Positions 37,904 through 47,536 are shown, numbered from the stretch's first letter. The stretch: DNA of 64,000 nucleotides from an uncultured Ilyobacter sp. (GCF_963668515.1 NZ_OY764864.1:1178001-1242000); one strand, 5' to 3'. The notes: generated by a model not told the origin, from the sequence alone. Numbers and translations: made by a program.

Positions 37904-37957
37904 ACTTTCCCCTTCCCTTTATCGATATGAATTACCTATATTTTATGAAAGATTTTT

Positions 37958-39058
37958 CTATTTTTGCAGAAGAACCTCAATCTCTTCCATTATTTTTTCT
38001 ACTATCTCTTTGGTTCCTACAAGTTTTTCAGTTCCACTATAGATATCACCGGTTCTGTAGCCTTTTTCAAGTACGACTTCCACGGCTTTTTCTATAATTT
38101 TTGCAGCTTCCTCCATATCGAAGGAATGTCTTAACATCATAGCACCAGATAATATTGTGGCCATAGGGTTAACCTTGTCCTGACCTGCTATATCAGGAGC
38201 TGAACCGTGGATAGGTTCAAAAAGTCCCACGCCCTTTCCAAGGCTTGCCGAAGGCAGCATCCCTATAGAACCAGAGATTACACTGGCTTCATCTGATAAT
38301 ATATCTCCAAACATATTGCTTGTAAGTATTACGTCAAACTGTCTAGGGTTAATTACAAGCTGCATAGCAGCATTGTCTACATATAGATGACTAAGTTCTA
38401 CCTCAGGATATTTTTTGGCCACTTTTTCCACTGTTTCTCTCCACAGTTTTGAACTTTCTAATACATTTGCTTTATCTACACTTGTTACTCTTTTATCTCT
38501 TTTAGAGGCAGCTTGGAATGCAATCTCAGCAATTCTCTCCACTTCTTCCGCAGAATATGACATTACATCGTAAGCCTTGTCTCCCTCTCTGCCTTTTTCA
38601 CCAAAGTAGATACCACCTATAAGCTCTCTGACTATTAGAATATCTAGATTTTCTCCGATAATGCTCTCTTTTAGTGGACTCTTATCTCTAAGAGAACTAT
38701 GAATTTTTACAGGTCTTAAGTTTGCAAAAACTCCCAGTTCCTTACGAATCTCAAGAAGTCCTCTTTCAGGTCTTAGATTAGAAGCGACATCATCCCACTT
38801 AGGTCCCCCTACAGCTCCTAAAAATACTGCATCACTTTCTTTACATATCTTTTTTGTAGCCTCTGGAAAAGGATGCCCTGCTTCGTCAAGACCTGCTCCC
38901 CCTATAGCCCCTCTTGTAAACTGAAGATCTACACCGTAGGCCTTACCTACCCTCTCCATTATTTTTACAGCTCCTGAAGTTATCTCTTCCCCTATATAAT
39001 CTCCAGGCAAAAGTGCTATCTTATACGTCTTAGTATCATTACATTTTGTTTTTTGCAT
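37958..39058 (-). CDS. leuB: 3-isopropylmalate dehydrogenase
   Basis: NAD-dependent oxidative decarboxylase of leucine synthesis, 366 residues. Motifs: [22 protein letters not shown] (core [10 protein letters not shown]), [20 protein letters not shown] and [12 protein letters not shown]. The start overlaps the end of leuD by 20 bp, an unusually long overlap, with GGGGGGAT about ten bases before the ATG. Confidence 0.96.
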   Translation of the reverse strand: MQKTKCNDTKTYKIALLPGDYIGEEITSGAVKIMERVGKAYGVDLQFTRGAIGGAGLDEAGHPFPEATKKICKESDAVFLGAVGGPKWDDVASNLRPERGLLEIRKELGVFANLRPVKIHSSLRDKSPLKESIIGENLDILIVRELIGGIYFGEKGREGDKAYDVMSYSAEEVERIAEIAFQAASKRDKRVTSVDKANVLESSKLWRETVEKVAKKYPEVELSHLYVDNAAMQLVINPRQFDVILTSNMFGDILSDEASVISGSIGMLPSASLGKGVGLFEPIHGSAPDIAGQDKVNPMATILSGAMMLRHSFDMEEAAKIIEKAVEVVLEKGYRTGDIYSGTEKLVGTKEIVEKIMEEIEVLLQK

Positions 39059-39578
39059 ACTTAAATATCCCCCCGGCTTTTACTATTTCATAGGCATCAC
39101 CCATGGATTTCAAAGAGAACTCTTCTCCAGTTGTTAAGTTCTTTATTGTGCTCCTGTCACCATCTAGTTCTATCTCATCCCCAGTGGAGAATTTTTCAAA
39201 TATTTTAGCTGCAGATTCATATGGTATTAAAAATGCACCATCTATGGAATTTCTATAAAAGATTCTAGCATAGCTTTCAGCTATTATAGCCTTGACTCCT
39301 GCTTTTTCAAGACACAGAGGTGCGTGTTCTCTAGAAGATCCACACCCGAAGTTTTTTCCTGCAACTATCACTGTGTACTCACTTGTAAACTCCCCCTCTT
39401 TTACAAAAGGGCTGACTTTTTTTATCTCAGTAGGAAGTCCTGAAAGTGCATACTTACCATAAAGTTTTGATTCCTCAGGATCATCTACTCTATACACAAG
39501 ATATGAAGCCGGAATTATCTGATCTGTATCTATATCGTCTCCTAGTACATAAACTTTTCCTCTTATAATATCACTCAT
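39039..39578 (-). CDS. leuD: 3-isopropylmalate dehydratase small subunit
   Basis: Small swivelling subunit of isopropylmalate isomerase, 179 residues, bacterial/archaeal short type. Motifs: [15 protein letters not shown] and [25 protein letters not shown], three bases after leuC stop region; works with LeuC. Confidence 0.95.
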   Translation of the reverse strand: MSDIIRGKVYVLGDDIDTDQIIPASYLVYRVDDPEESKLYGKYALSGLPTEIKKVSPFVKEGEFTSEYTVIVAGKNFGCGSSREHAPLCLEKAGVKAIIAESYARIFYRNSIDGAFLIPYESAAKIFEKFSTGDEIELDGDRSTIKNLTTGEEFSLKSMGDAYEIVKAGGIFKYAKNKM

Positions 39579-39581
39579 CTC

Positions 39582-40886
39582 TTACTCCCCCTCCATGAAC
39601 TTTCTCGGATCTGTAATATAGCCTGTAACAGCAGATGCCGCTGCTGTATATGGTGATGCAAGATATACTTTTGATTCCATTGACCCCATTCTTCCATGGA
39701 AGTTTCTGTTCGTAGTAGAGATTACTACCTCATTTGCATGTGTTCTTCCAAAAGTATCTTCAGGTCCTCCAAGACATGCTCCACACGACGGTGGTCCTAT
39801 TAGGCATCCTGCTTTTTCTAGTATTTCCATAAGTGTTTCGTCACCGATTTTTATCTCATTTAGATCCTTTTCTACCTTGGTAGTTGCAGGCACTATAAAG
39901 GTATCAACAACTGTTTTTCTTCCCTTTAATATTTCCGCAGCTGCATAAAAGTCAGTAGTTTTTCCACCTGTACAAGACCCTATATAAGATCTTGTTATTT
40001 TTACATCTTCCAAATTTTTAGCCTTTTCAACATTTGCAGGTGAATAAGGCTGAGCTACCACAGGTTCCATCTCCGCTGCATCATAGATATGCTCACTTTT
40101 ATACTTGGCGTCTGCATCTGAGTGATATACTTCAAAAGGTGCATCTGTTCTAGCTCTTACATAATCTATCGTTGTCTGGTCAGGTTCGATTATACCGCAT
40201 TTACCTCCGGCCTCTATAGCCATGTTGCAGATAGTCATTCTTTCATCCATATTTAAATCACTTATAGCTTCCCCGTCATACTGCATACAGCAGTAAGTTG
40301 CACCGTCAAATCCGATATCCCCTATAGTCTGAAGGACAATATCCTTTCCCATTACATATTTAGGAAATTTACCGTTAAAGGTAAATCTTATTGTTTCAGG
40401 AACCTTTACCCAAAGTCTTCCAGTTCCTAATATAAATCCAGCGTCTGTATTTCCTATCCCTGTGGCAAACTGTCCGAAAGCTCCTGCAGTACATGTGTGA
40501 GAATCTGTCCCGAACATTACTTTTCCTGGCATTGCATGTCCCTCTTCAGCAAAAGCTATATGGCATACACCTTTATAATCTGATGTAAAGGGCTCATAGT
40601 AATATTTTAGGTCCTGTTCTTTTGCAAACTCTTTTACTATTTCAAGATTTCTCATTGCATATTTATCTTTTGTAAAAATATAATGGTCGGGAATAAGTAT
40701 AACTTTCTCCTTATCCCATACCTTTGCATCTTCCCCAAATTCACGTTTGAATATGGATGCTGCTCCAGGACCGCAAACGTCATGGGTGAGCAGGTTGTCA
40801 ACATCTACCCAAATGTTTTCACCTGGAACCACTTTTTCTTTGTTTGATTTTTTAGCAAGAATTTTTTCAACAATTGTCATTCCCAC
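39582..40886 (-). CDS. leuC: 3-isopropylmalate dehydratase large subunit
   Basis: Fe-S aconitase-type subunit, 434 residues. Cluster cysteines are in SYIGSCTGG and GPPSCGACLG, and GTDSHTCTAGAFG is conserved. I keep the GTG at 40886, six bases after GGGGGG; an in-frame ATG at 40880 is the alternative. The shorter type seen here is shared with archaeal and clostridial enzymes. Confidence 0.95.
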   Translation of the reverse strand: MGMTIVEKILAKKSNKEKVVPGENIWVDVDNLLTHDVCGPGAASIFKREFGEDAKVWDKEKVILIPDHYIFTKDKYAMRNLEIVKEFAKEQDLKYYYEPFTSDYKGVCHIAFAEEGHAMPGKVMFGTDSHTCTAGAFGQFATGIGNTDAGFILGTGRLWVKVPETIRFTFNGKFPKYVMGKDIVLQTIGDIGFDGATYCCMQYDGEAISDLNMDERMTICNMAIEAGGKCGIIEPDQTTIDYVRARTDAPFEVYHSDADAKYKSEHIYDAAEMEPVVAQPYSPANVEKAKNLEDVKITRSYIGSCTGGKTTDFYAAAEILKGRKTVVDTFIVPATTKVEKDLNEIKIGDETLMEILEKAGCLIGPPSCGACLGGPEDTFGRTHANEVVISTTNRNFHGRMGSMESKVYLASPYTAAASAVTGYITDPRKFMEGE

Positions 40887-40897
40887 AGTTTTCCCCC

Positions 40898-42412
40898 CTA
40901 TTTTTTTACATTTATTAAACTTCTGTTTATAGCATCTATATAAGCTATGGCACTTGCCTCTATTATATCAGTTTTGATACCTTTACCGATATATACTTTA
41001 CCGTCTATTTCAACTTCTACCCTTGCTTCACCCTGTGCATCAGAAGCACCGGTTATACTTTTTATAGAATAATCTTTAAGGGTACAATTTTTGCATCCAG
41101 TTATTGTATTGATAGCGTTGTACACAGCACTTACCGGTCCGTCACCCTCTGCAATTGCAGTTCTTATTTCACTTTTAGCCACCATTTTTACCTCTGCCTG
41201 GGTAGTATGTCCAGGAATTCTCATGATGTTAAAACTTGTAAGGTCATAAGATTTTTCAACAGTTCTAAGCCCCCCAAGGGCTAGAGATTCAATATCCTCA
41301 TCTAAAATTTCTTTTTTAATATCTGTAAGTTTTTTAAATTTTTTGAAAATATCATCAATTTTTTCTTCAGACAGTTCATATCCAAGTTCAATTAATTTAT
41401 CTTTAAAAGCGTGTTTTCCAGAATGTTTTCCAAATACAAGTTTATTTTTGGTTCTTCCTATACTCTCTGGAGTCATTATCTCATAAGTACTGCTGTTTTC
41501 CAATATTCCATGTTGATGTATACCAGATTCGTGAGCAAAGGCATTGTCACCTACCACAGCTTTATTCGGCTGTATATCCACACCTGTAAGCTTGCTTACT
41601 GTCTTACTTACGTGATAAATTTTGCTGTGATTTATTCCGCATTCAGCATCATAGCCTTCAGGTCTTACCTTAAGTGTCATGGCAAGCTCTTCTATAGCAG
41701 TGTTTCCTGCTCTCTCTCCTAGCCCATTAACAGTACACTCGATCTGTGCTGCCCCTGCACGAATTGCAGCCAAAGCATTTGCTGTAGCCAATCCAAGGTC
41801 ATTATGACAGTGAACTGCGATTTCAGCCTTGTCTATGTTTGGTACATTGTCTTTTATTCCCTTTATTATCTCATAAAACTCCTCAGGATATGTAAATCCT
41901 ACTGTGTCTGGGATATTTACAACTACAGCTCCTGCATCAATGACCCCTTCTAAAACTCTGTAAAGAAACTCAGGTCTCGTTCTAGAAGCATCTTCACATG
42001 AAAACTGAACTTCACAACCTTTGGATTTTGCATATTTTACCATCTCTACAGACTGGTTGTATACCTCCTCTTCTGACATTTTAAGTTTATATTTCATATG
42101 AATATCAGATGTTGCTATAAAAGTATGTATTCTTGGATACTTTGCTTCTTTTACTGCATCCCATGCTCTGTCTATATCTTTCACGGTTGCCCTTGCTAGA
42201 GATGCAACTTTACATTTTTTTATGGTCTTAGCTACTTCTCTTATGGCATCAAAGTCAGCTTGAGAGGCTATAGCAAATCCAGCCTCTATAATATCCACAT
42301 TCAGTTCTTCCAGGTTTTTTGCAATTGTTAACTTTTCTTCGATTGAAAGGTTTACTCCTGGTGTTTGCTCTCCGTCCCTAAGAGTTGTGTCAAAAATCTT
42401 AACTTTTCTCAT
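40898..42412 (-). CDS. leuA: 2-isopropylmalate synthase
   Basis: First committed step of leucine synthesis from 2-ketoisovalerate and acetyl-CoA; 504 residues. The N-terminal TIM barrel has FDTTLRDGEQTPGV and HCHNDLGLATANAL; GNTAIEEL and GKHSGKHAF follow, and the C-terminal regulatory domain is present (feedback by leucine expected). First structural gene of the operon, behind the attenuator at 42443-42468. Confidence 0.96.
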   Translation of the reverse strand: MRKVKIFDTTLRDGEQTPGVNLSIEEKLTIAKNLEELNVDIIEAGFAIASQADFDAIREVAKTIKKCKVASLARATVKDIDRAWDAVKEAKYPRIHTFIATSDIHMKYKLKMSEEEVYNQSVEMVKYAKSKGCEVQFSCEDASRTRPEFLYRVLEGVIDAGAVVVNIPDTVGFTYPEEFYEIIKGIKDNVPNIDKAEIAVHCHNDLGLATANALAAIRAGAAQIECTVNGLGERAGNTAIEELAMTLKVRPEGYDAECGINHSKIYHVSKTVSKLTGVDIQPNKAVVGDNAFAHESGIHQHGILENSSTYEIMTPESIGRTKNKLVFGKHSGKHAFKDKLIELGYELSEEKIDDIFKKFKKLTDIKKEILDEDIESLALGGLRTVEKSYDLTSFNIMRIPGHTTQAEVKMVAKSEIRTAIAEGDGPVSAVYNAINTITGCKNCTLKDYSIKSITGASDAQGEARVEVEIDGKVYIGKGIKTDIIEASAIAYIDAINRSLINVKK

Positions 42413-42442
42413 TTTTCCCCCCTTATTCTTCTGAAACTGTAT

Positions 42443-42468
42443 AAAAAAAGCAGCCTAGCAGGCTGCTT
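42443..42468 (-). terminator. Attenuator of the ilv-leu operon
   Basis: On the minus strand AAGCAGCC-TGCTA-GGCTGCTT is followed by T's, 31 bp before leuA and 50 bp after the leader-peptide stop. A terminator before the first gene and after a leucine-rich leader peptide is the classic attenuation layout. Confidence 0.88.
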
Positions 42469-42517
42469 AATAATCCCAAATTCTCAATTTTCCCCACTCA
42501 TCAAAACCCGTATCTGG

Positions 42518-42676
42518 TTATAACGAAACAGACCCTCTGTTTAAAAGGGCTGGAGATAAATGACTTAAGCTCCTAACACTGTTTATCTCTATTCTACTTT
42601 GTTGGTTTAGGACTAGCAGTAGTACCAGCAGCAGAGATAGCAGTAGAGATATTGAAATAGTGTAGGATATTATCAT
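42518..42676 (-). CDS. leuL: Leucine/branched-chain operon leader peptide
   Basis: A 52-residue peptide with RBS AAGGAGGAAG. Residues 11-23 read LLLSLLLVLLLVL: ten leucines and two valines in 13 positions. All ten Leu codons are CTA or CTG, which the low-GC genes here use less than TTA and CTT. Three isoleucines occur in the first nine residues (MIISYTISI). Ribosome stalling at these codons when charged tRNA-Leu is scarce should prevent formation of the attenuator hairpin downstream. The peptide itself has no expected function. Confidence 0.9.
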   Translation of the reverse strand: MIISYTISISLLLSLLLVLLLVLNQQSRIEINSVRSLSHLSPALLNRGSVSL

Positions 42677-42724
42677 TTTTCTTCCTCCTTTTCGTTAATT
42701 GCCTTTGCTTTCATGTTATGTAGA

Positions 42725-42753
42725 ATTTTAGCAAAATGGCGTTATAATGTCAA
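42725..42753 (-). promoter_or_regulatory. Promoter of the leuA-ilvC operon
   Basis: TTGACA (42753-42748), 17-bp spacer, TAAAAT (42730-42725) on the minus strand, about 50 bp before the leader peptide. The region 42754-42989 holds no gene that I can support. Confidence 0.8.
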
Positions 42754-42989
42754 CTAAAATAATTAAGTACAGTCAAACTTTTTCTCTCAGAGTCAGAACT
42801 GCCAACAATAAAATAACATAGTTTAAATATGTAAAAACTGGAAAATACCTTTATTTTAAAAACATAAAACTATTAAAAATTGGAATAAAATTACACAATT
42901 AAAATATATACAAGTTTATTTTTTTATAGTTTTGTATTATATTTTTTCCACACTTGTTTACCCCAAAAGAACTTTTTTTATTTTTCTAT

Positions 42990-43859
42990 CTATCCCTGTT
43001 TTTCAAACTTCTCATTTATAAGCACATATTTAAAATGAGGTTTTATACCAAGCTTTCTAAGCTCCGTATAAAACTTCAGCCTGAACTCATTCTTAAAAGA
43101 CCAACCATTTGCAGGAGTATCTGTAAGAGCAGTGACCCAGCACTTTATATTTTCAGAAGTCATATCCATTAGCCAAAAGTGTGGTTCACTTCTGAGATTT
43201 ATATGGGTATTTTCTTTTGCTATTTTTAAGGCAAGTTCTTTTACCACACCCATATCGGCTTCATATGATATCCAGAATTCTACCTTTGCCCACTGGGATT
43301 CATCCACAAGAGTGTAATTTATGAAATTTTCTTTGAGCATATTCACATTGGGTATCACAAACCTCTGCCAGTCCCACAGCTTTACTATTGTATGTGTCAT
43401 ATTTATATCTTCAACCACACCGTATTGATCTTTTATAAGTATCGTGTCTCCTACATTAAACTGTTTTGAAAGTGTTATTACCATCCCGGCTATAATATTT
43501 TCTATAAAGGGTTTGGCTGCAAATCCTAAAAATATTGTTCCAGTAGATGCAAACACAGAAAAGACACCTTTTGAAAAATTCCCCATGAAAGGATAAAGTA
43601 ATAAAAATACCATTATTAAAAACCAAAAAATAAAAAGTGACCTTCTTATAATTGTAAATCTTGCCCCTATATTTTTCAGTGCCTTTTCCTTGGATCTTTT
43701 GAGGGTTTTTTTTAGTACTGCTGACCCATTTCTCATGGAACCAAAATTTTTATTATCCTCGACATTTCCCTTAAAATGATTCTCTAAGGTTCGAAGTCTA
43801 ATTAAAAGATAAATCAAAGTAAATATCAAAACCAAAATCAGAGCAACATAATACGTCAT
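42990..43859 (-). CDS. mscS: Mechanosensitive channel, MscS family
   Basis: A 289-residue membrane protein with an N-terminal helix, two more helices and the pore-lining segment GTIFLGFAAKPFIENIIAGMVI (glycine/alanine-rich, as in TM3 of MscS). A beta domain follows (FNVGDTILIKDQYGVVEDINMTHT, core GDTILIKDQYG). It releases solutes on hypo-osmotic shock. The RBS is weak. Monocistronic. Confidence 0.88.
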   Translation of the reverse strand: MTYYVALILVLIFTLIYLLIRLRTLENHFKGNVEDNKNFGSMRNGSAVLKKTLKRSKEKALKNIGARFTIIRRSLFIFWFLIMVFLLLYPFMGNFSKGVFSVFASTGTIFLGFAAKPFIENIIAGMVITLSKQFNVGDTILIKDQYGVVEDINMTHTIVKLWDWQRFVIPNVNMLKENFINYTLVDESQWAKVEFWISYEADMGVVKELALKIAKENTHINLRSEPHFWLMDMTSENIKCWVTALTDTPANGWSFKNEFRLKFYTELRKLGIKPHFKYVLINEKFEKQG

Positions 43860-43966
43860 TAAATATACACACCGCCTAAATAGTTTATAATTTTTATTTA
43901 TTATGATTGTATCATATTAATCTTTATCTGACCAATTACAAAACAACCCTTTACCTCATACTGAAA

Positions 43967-44824
43967 TCAGTATTTTTTTATTAACTGTTGCTTTTCTATA
44001 TGAAATTCATCTTGAGAAACAAGTTCTTCCTCTGTGAGCTTTTTTTTTATCTCTTCATAGCATTTTTCCCCAAATGAATTTTTTATGGTATCTTCGTAGG
44101 AAACAATAAGGGGTCTGTAATCTTTTTCATGAAACCCTTCTGGATTTGTTCTTTTAAAAGAAGCACCGGTCCCATATTCCATATTTATGCAGGCTTTGTT
44201 GTAATAATCTTCAATTGTAAAACCATTTGTAAAATCATCTGGAAGAGTGATATACAACATTGAAAGATCATCCTCAGCTAAAACCTCTATAGGCCACAGA
44301 TTGCATATCAGCGGCTTATGGTTCAATATATCAGAAGCCTCCATACCCTTGTCTAGACATATAGAATGAGCCGCACACAAAGTCGTGCTATTGTTAGGTC
44401 TAAATGCACAGGTACACAGTTCTATCTCTTCCCCTATATGTTCTTCCGGTATCATGAGAGCATCCTCTAAGATACTTTTCTCTATACTCTTTTTATCATA
44501 GTCCAACTCTTCAAGGATATCTATATTTTTAGTTAAATTATTATACTCATCTATATTTTCCAAAATAAGATTTCTTGTTGCATCACTGAATTTTGAAGGT
44601 GCATCTCCACAGCAGGTATCCAAACAGTTAAAACAATCAAAATTGGTCATGGTAGAAAAAACTCCGTAATCTATTGTTGCCCTGTAGATTTTTCCTTTTA
44701 TCTCTACCTGACTCTCTATCATATCTCCACTGGAAAAATATCTTCTGGCCATTTTTTCCTTCTCAGGGGGCATTTTATACAGCCTTTCTCCCTTGGGATG
44801 GTCTAAAAATAAAAAATAAATCAT
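43967..44824 (-). CDS. Cysteine-rich protein, possible metal-cluster protein (DUF3109/YkgJ-like)
   Basis: A 285-residue soluble protein with cysteines at 64, 67, 71, 72 (CFNCLDTCC), 137, 139, 150, 156, 174 and 212. CxxCxxxCC followed by spaced cysteines resembles YkgJ/DUF3109-type proteins thought to bind zinc or iron-sulfur, but I am not sure of the family. RBS GAGAGGT precedes the ATG. It stands between mscS and a tRNA cluster, which tells nothing about function. Confidence 0.6.
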   Translation of the reverse strand: MIYFLFLDHPKGERLYKMPPEKEKMARRYFSSGDMIESQVEIKGKIYRATIDYGVFSTMTNFDCFNCLDTCCGDAPSKFSDATRNLILENIDEYNNLTKNIDILEELDYDKKSIEKSILEDALMIPEEHIGEEIELCTCAFRPNNSTTLCAAHSICLDKGMEASDILNHKPLICNLWPIEVLAEDDLSMLYITLPDDFTNGFTIEDYYNKACINMEYGTGASFKRTNPEGFHEKDYRPLIVSYEDTIKNSFGEKCYEEIKKKLTEEELVSQDEFHIEKQQLIKKY

Positions 44825-44888
44825 AATTTTACCTCTCTTAAAATAAATCGATTTTCATGTATCCAACTTTGCTGTGATTATAAAATTA

Positions 44889-44914
44889 AAAAAACAGCTC
44901 CGAAAAGCTGCTTT
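44889..44914 (-). terminator. Terminator after the tRNA cluster
   Basis: AGCAGCTTTTCGGAGCTG folds as CAGCT/AGCTG and is followed by T's on the minus strand, 10 bp past tRNA-Leu. Confidence 0.75.
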
Positions 44915-44923
44915 AAGTCCTTA

Positions 44924-45007
44924 TGGTGCGGAGGGGGAGACTTGAACTCCCACGTCAAAGACACTAGATCCTAAGTCTAGCGCGTCTGCCAATTCCGCCA
45001 CCCCCGC
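44924..45007 (-). tRNA. tRNA-Leu (anticodon TAG)
   Basis: Acceptor GCGGGGG pairs with CCTCCGC, CCA is encoded, and the anticodon loop reads CTTAGGA. A variable arm is present, giving 84 nt. It reads CUN codons, the very ones enriched in the leuL leader peptide. Confidence 0.96.
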
Positions 45008-45027
45008 ATAGATAAGTATAAAATTGT

Positions 45028-45103
<76 letters not shown>

Positions 45104-45108
45104 AAAAA

Positions 45109-45185
45109 TGGTCGGAACAGCAAGATTTGAACTTGCGACCCCCTGCTCCCAAGGCAGGTGCGCTACCGGGCTGCGCTATGCTCCG
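45109..45185 (-). tRNA. tRNA-Pro (anticodon TGG)
   Basis: 77 nt with encoded CCA. Acceptor CGGAGCA/TGTTCCG, anticodon loop CTTGGGA, T loop GTTCAAA. First gene of the three-tRNA unit. Confidence 0.96.
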
Positions 45186-45224
45186 TTATATTTTATCTTC
45201 TGACAGGAATAATAATAACATAAC

Positions 45225-45250
45225 AAAAAAACTTTTGCAAGAGTTTTTTT
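45225..45250 (+). terminator. Terminator-like hairpin upstream of tRNA-Pro
   Basis: AAAAAAACTTTTGCAAGAGTTTTTTT is close to a perfect inverted repeat with one G-U pair on the plus strand. No plus-strand gene precedes it, so it might end antisense transcription or be accidental. Confidence 0.4.
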
Positions 45251-45414
45251 GTTTTTTCTTTTATTACTGCCATTTACAACCCCGATCAATTATGCAGAAG
45301 CCATTAATTTCAAGGAATTTTAAAATGAAAAAAATCCCCATTGTTAAAAACTTGATAAAAAATTACCTTTATGTTATTTTGTATATATATACTTTATCGG
45401 ATTAGGAGCTTAAT

Positions 45415-45567
45415 ATGTTAGGACTTTTTATTATCGCATTTATAATTATGGCTTTAATATTTAGAGATCATCTCATCTTTGTAGTATTATTCTTTGTCTC
45501 TTTAATTGCTGCAGACTGCTTTTTATATAATTACATGATCAAACCTTGTCTCTGGAAGTTTTTTTAG
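45415..45567 (+). CDS. Small hydrophobic membrane protein, 50 residues
   Basis: MLGLFIIAFIIMALIF and a second helix FVVLFFVSLIAADCFL, then a short tail MIKPCLWKFF. TAGGAG six bases before the ATG supports translation. No family is recognised. It lies alone between the tRNA cluster and a repeat element. Confidence 0.5.
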   Translation: MLGLFIIAFIIMALIFRDHLIFVVLFFVSLIAADCFLYNYMIKPCLWKFF

Positions 45568-45671
45568 AAATTTTGTTCTAAATATCCCCTATTATGATAC
45601 TTAATTTAAATAGAGGTCTGAGTTTAAAATAAATAGCCTAATTTGATATTCATACTTAAGATTCAAGTATT

Positions 45672-46203
45672 GAATTTATAAGGATTCGTTACTTTTCTCT
45701 TGAAAGAAGTTTAAGGAAACTCTGGAAAAATTTTCCAGAGTCGAGAGATATAGTTACAGAAATCTGTTCCTTATCTCTCAGAAAAGTTCAAGAATTTTCA
45801 AACGTCTAGTGAGTATATGTTTCTTTTAACGCCTTTGTGAGCTACAGTCCTCGGTTCCCTGTGGAACTTATTCTGTAGGACGGCTGAGTACAGGCTCTTT
45901 TCTGTATAAGTTCTGCGACTTGAAAATTCAAAAAATCTTCTCTATGAAACTCTTCTCCTGTCTCTGTGTCTTCTGTGACCAAAAGATTTTGTTATTATTC
46001 GTGTTAATTTCCCTATCTTTTATTAGTGTCCATTCGTGATAAAATCTTTTGACTTTAATATCGCCCTCCTCCGTGATACTCTCTTCTTTTCTCTGTGGCC
46101 AAAAGCTTTTGTCCTTATTCGTGTTAATTTCCCTATCTTTTATTAGTGTCCATTCGTGACAAAATCTTTTGATTCTGATATTCAGATAAATTCAGTAAAT
46201 TAT
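45672..46203. repeat. Interspersed repeat element, copy 2, with two 120-bp units
   Basis: Starts near ATTGAATTTATAAGGATTCG and ends CAGATAAATTCAGTAA, as in the other copies. It holds the GAATTTTCAA/TTGAAAATTC pair, the CAGTCCTCGGTTCCCTG core and two tandem units. A unique insert CTCTGGAAAAATTTTCCAGAG, itself a hairpin (20-base core), lies near 45719. Same orientation as copies 1 and 3. No gene inside. Confidence 0.88.
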
Positions 46204-46329
46204 TTTAACCAGAAACTGTGGTTAAATAATTGAGCGTATTTGTTCTTTTTTTTGAAGGATAATCTTCCAGTCAGTTCATAATCATTAGTTAAAAATCAGA
46301 AAAAATCTGATTGACTAAATATAAAAGAA

Positions 46330-46368
46330 AGGATTGAGATCACTTGAAATTAAGTGATTCTAAATCCT
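46330..46368 (-). terminator. Terminator after the BMP gene
   Basis: AGGATT / AATCCT outer and ATCACTT / AAGTGAT inner stems; the minus strand continues TTCTTTTAT. Confidence 0.7.
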
Positions 46369-46382
46369 CTCTATCTAGAAAA

Positions 46383-47354
46383 CTATTCTGAAACTTTTAT
46401 CTTCCCTTTAATAATATCATTTTTTATCTTATTAAGTTTAACTATTCTTTCCTTACCTATAACATTTTTTGTATATTTGAAATCTGTAAGTGAGACGCCA
46501 TTGCTTGCAAGATTCGCCTGGGTATATCCAGATACAAATTTACCTTTTATCAGGTCAGATACAAGGCTATACACAGCGTTATCTATTCTCACTCTCACAG
46601 AGGTCAGGATAGTCCCTGGTAGAAGTCCATCCTCATCTACATCACAGCCTATTGCATACACACCTCTTTCTTTTGCAGCCTGGAAAAGACCTCTTCCTGT
46701 ACCTTCTGCCACGTGCATAATTACGTCTGCTTTTCTATCCATCATCATAAGTGAAATATTTTTACCAGTAGCCGGGTCGTTAAATGGGTTGCTACTTGTA
46801 GTAGGCATATAAGTGTTATACACCTTCACCTTTGGATTGACATACTGTGCCCCCTGTCTGAATCCATTTTTAAACCTGTTGAAAGATCTGTTATCCATTG
46901 CAGGGATTGTCCCCACAACTCCTGTCTTACTCATCATAGCAGATAAAGCCCCTGCTAAAAATGACATCTCCTGCTCTGCAAAGTCTATAGTAACAGTATT
47001 TGGAATCTCTATTGTGGCTCCCACAAGTCCAAACTTTTGTTCTGGATACTCTCTTGCGGCTACTTTCATAGATTCTGCTACCACTGTTCCCATCCCGATA
47101 ATAATATCGTACTCTTTAGTACTTGCAAAATCCTTCAAATACTGAAGGTCCTCATTTATATTTGAAGGTTCAACATATTTAAACTCTATTTTCCCCTCAT
47201 CTTGCAATGTCGTCAGAGCCTCATAAGCCATATGGTTAAACCCTGTACCCAAACCTCCAGAGGACAGCACCAGACCCACCTTTGTTTTTTCCGCTCCAAA
47301 GGCTGTAAAAGTAAAAATAATAATTCCTGCTATAACACCCAATAATCTCTTCAT
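46383..47354 (-). CDS. BMP family periplasmic binding protein (Med/PnrA type), orphan
   Basis: A 323-residue exported protein of the basic membrane protein family, which bind nucleosides or related ligands for ABC import. The signal peptide ends TAFGAEK, with no lipobox cysteine, so it should be free in the periplasm. Family segments: VGLVLSSGGLGTGFNHMAYE, DIIIGMGTVV and FAEQEMSFLAGALSAMMSKTG (core EQEMSFLAGAL). No ABC ATPase or permease lies next to it. RBS GGTGGGGGA. Confidence 0.85.
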   Translation of the reverse strand: MKRLLGVIAGIIIFTFTAFGAEKTKVGLVLSSGGLGTGFNHMAYEALTTLQDEGKIEFKYVEPSNINEDLQYLKDFASTKEYDIIIGMGTVVAESMKVAAREYPEQKFGLVGATIEIPNTVTIDFAEQEMSFLAGALSAMMSKTGVVGTIPAMDNRSFNRFKNGFRQGAQYVNPKVKVYNTYMPTTSSNPFNDPATGKNISLMMMDRKADVIMHVAEGTGRGLFQAAKERGVYAIGCDVDEDGLLPGTILTSVRVRIDNAVYSLVSDLIKGKFVSGYTQANLASNGVSLTDFKYTKNVIGKERIVKLNKIKNDIIKGKIKVSE

Positions 47355-47536
47355 GAAAATTCCCCCACCTTGTAAATTAAATTTAGACTTTTAATTTATC
47401 ATATTTTTTTTAAAATATGCAGTTCTAAAATTCAAAATTGTTTCGGTACAATTATTGAACTTTAATAATTAATACGAGAGATAAAGTATGCATAAAGCAA
47501 TTAAACCATAAAATTTAGCATGATCCAGATACAAAA

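Noticed and set aside
42413..42760. T-box leader for the leu operon
   Set aside because: No T-box sequence (TGGNACCGCG type) was found, while a leucine-rich leader peptide and attenuator are present.
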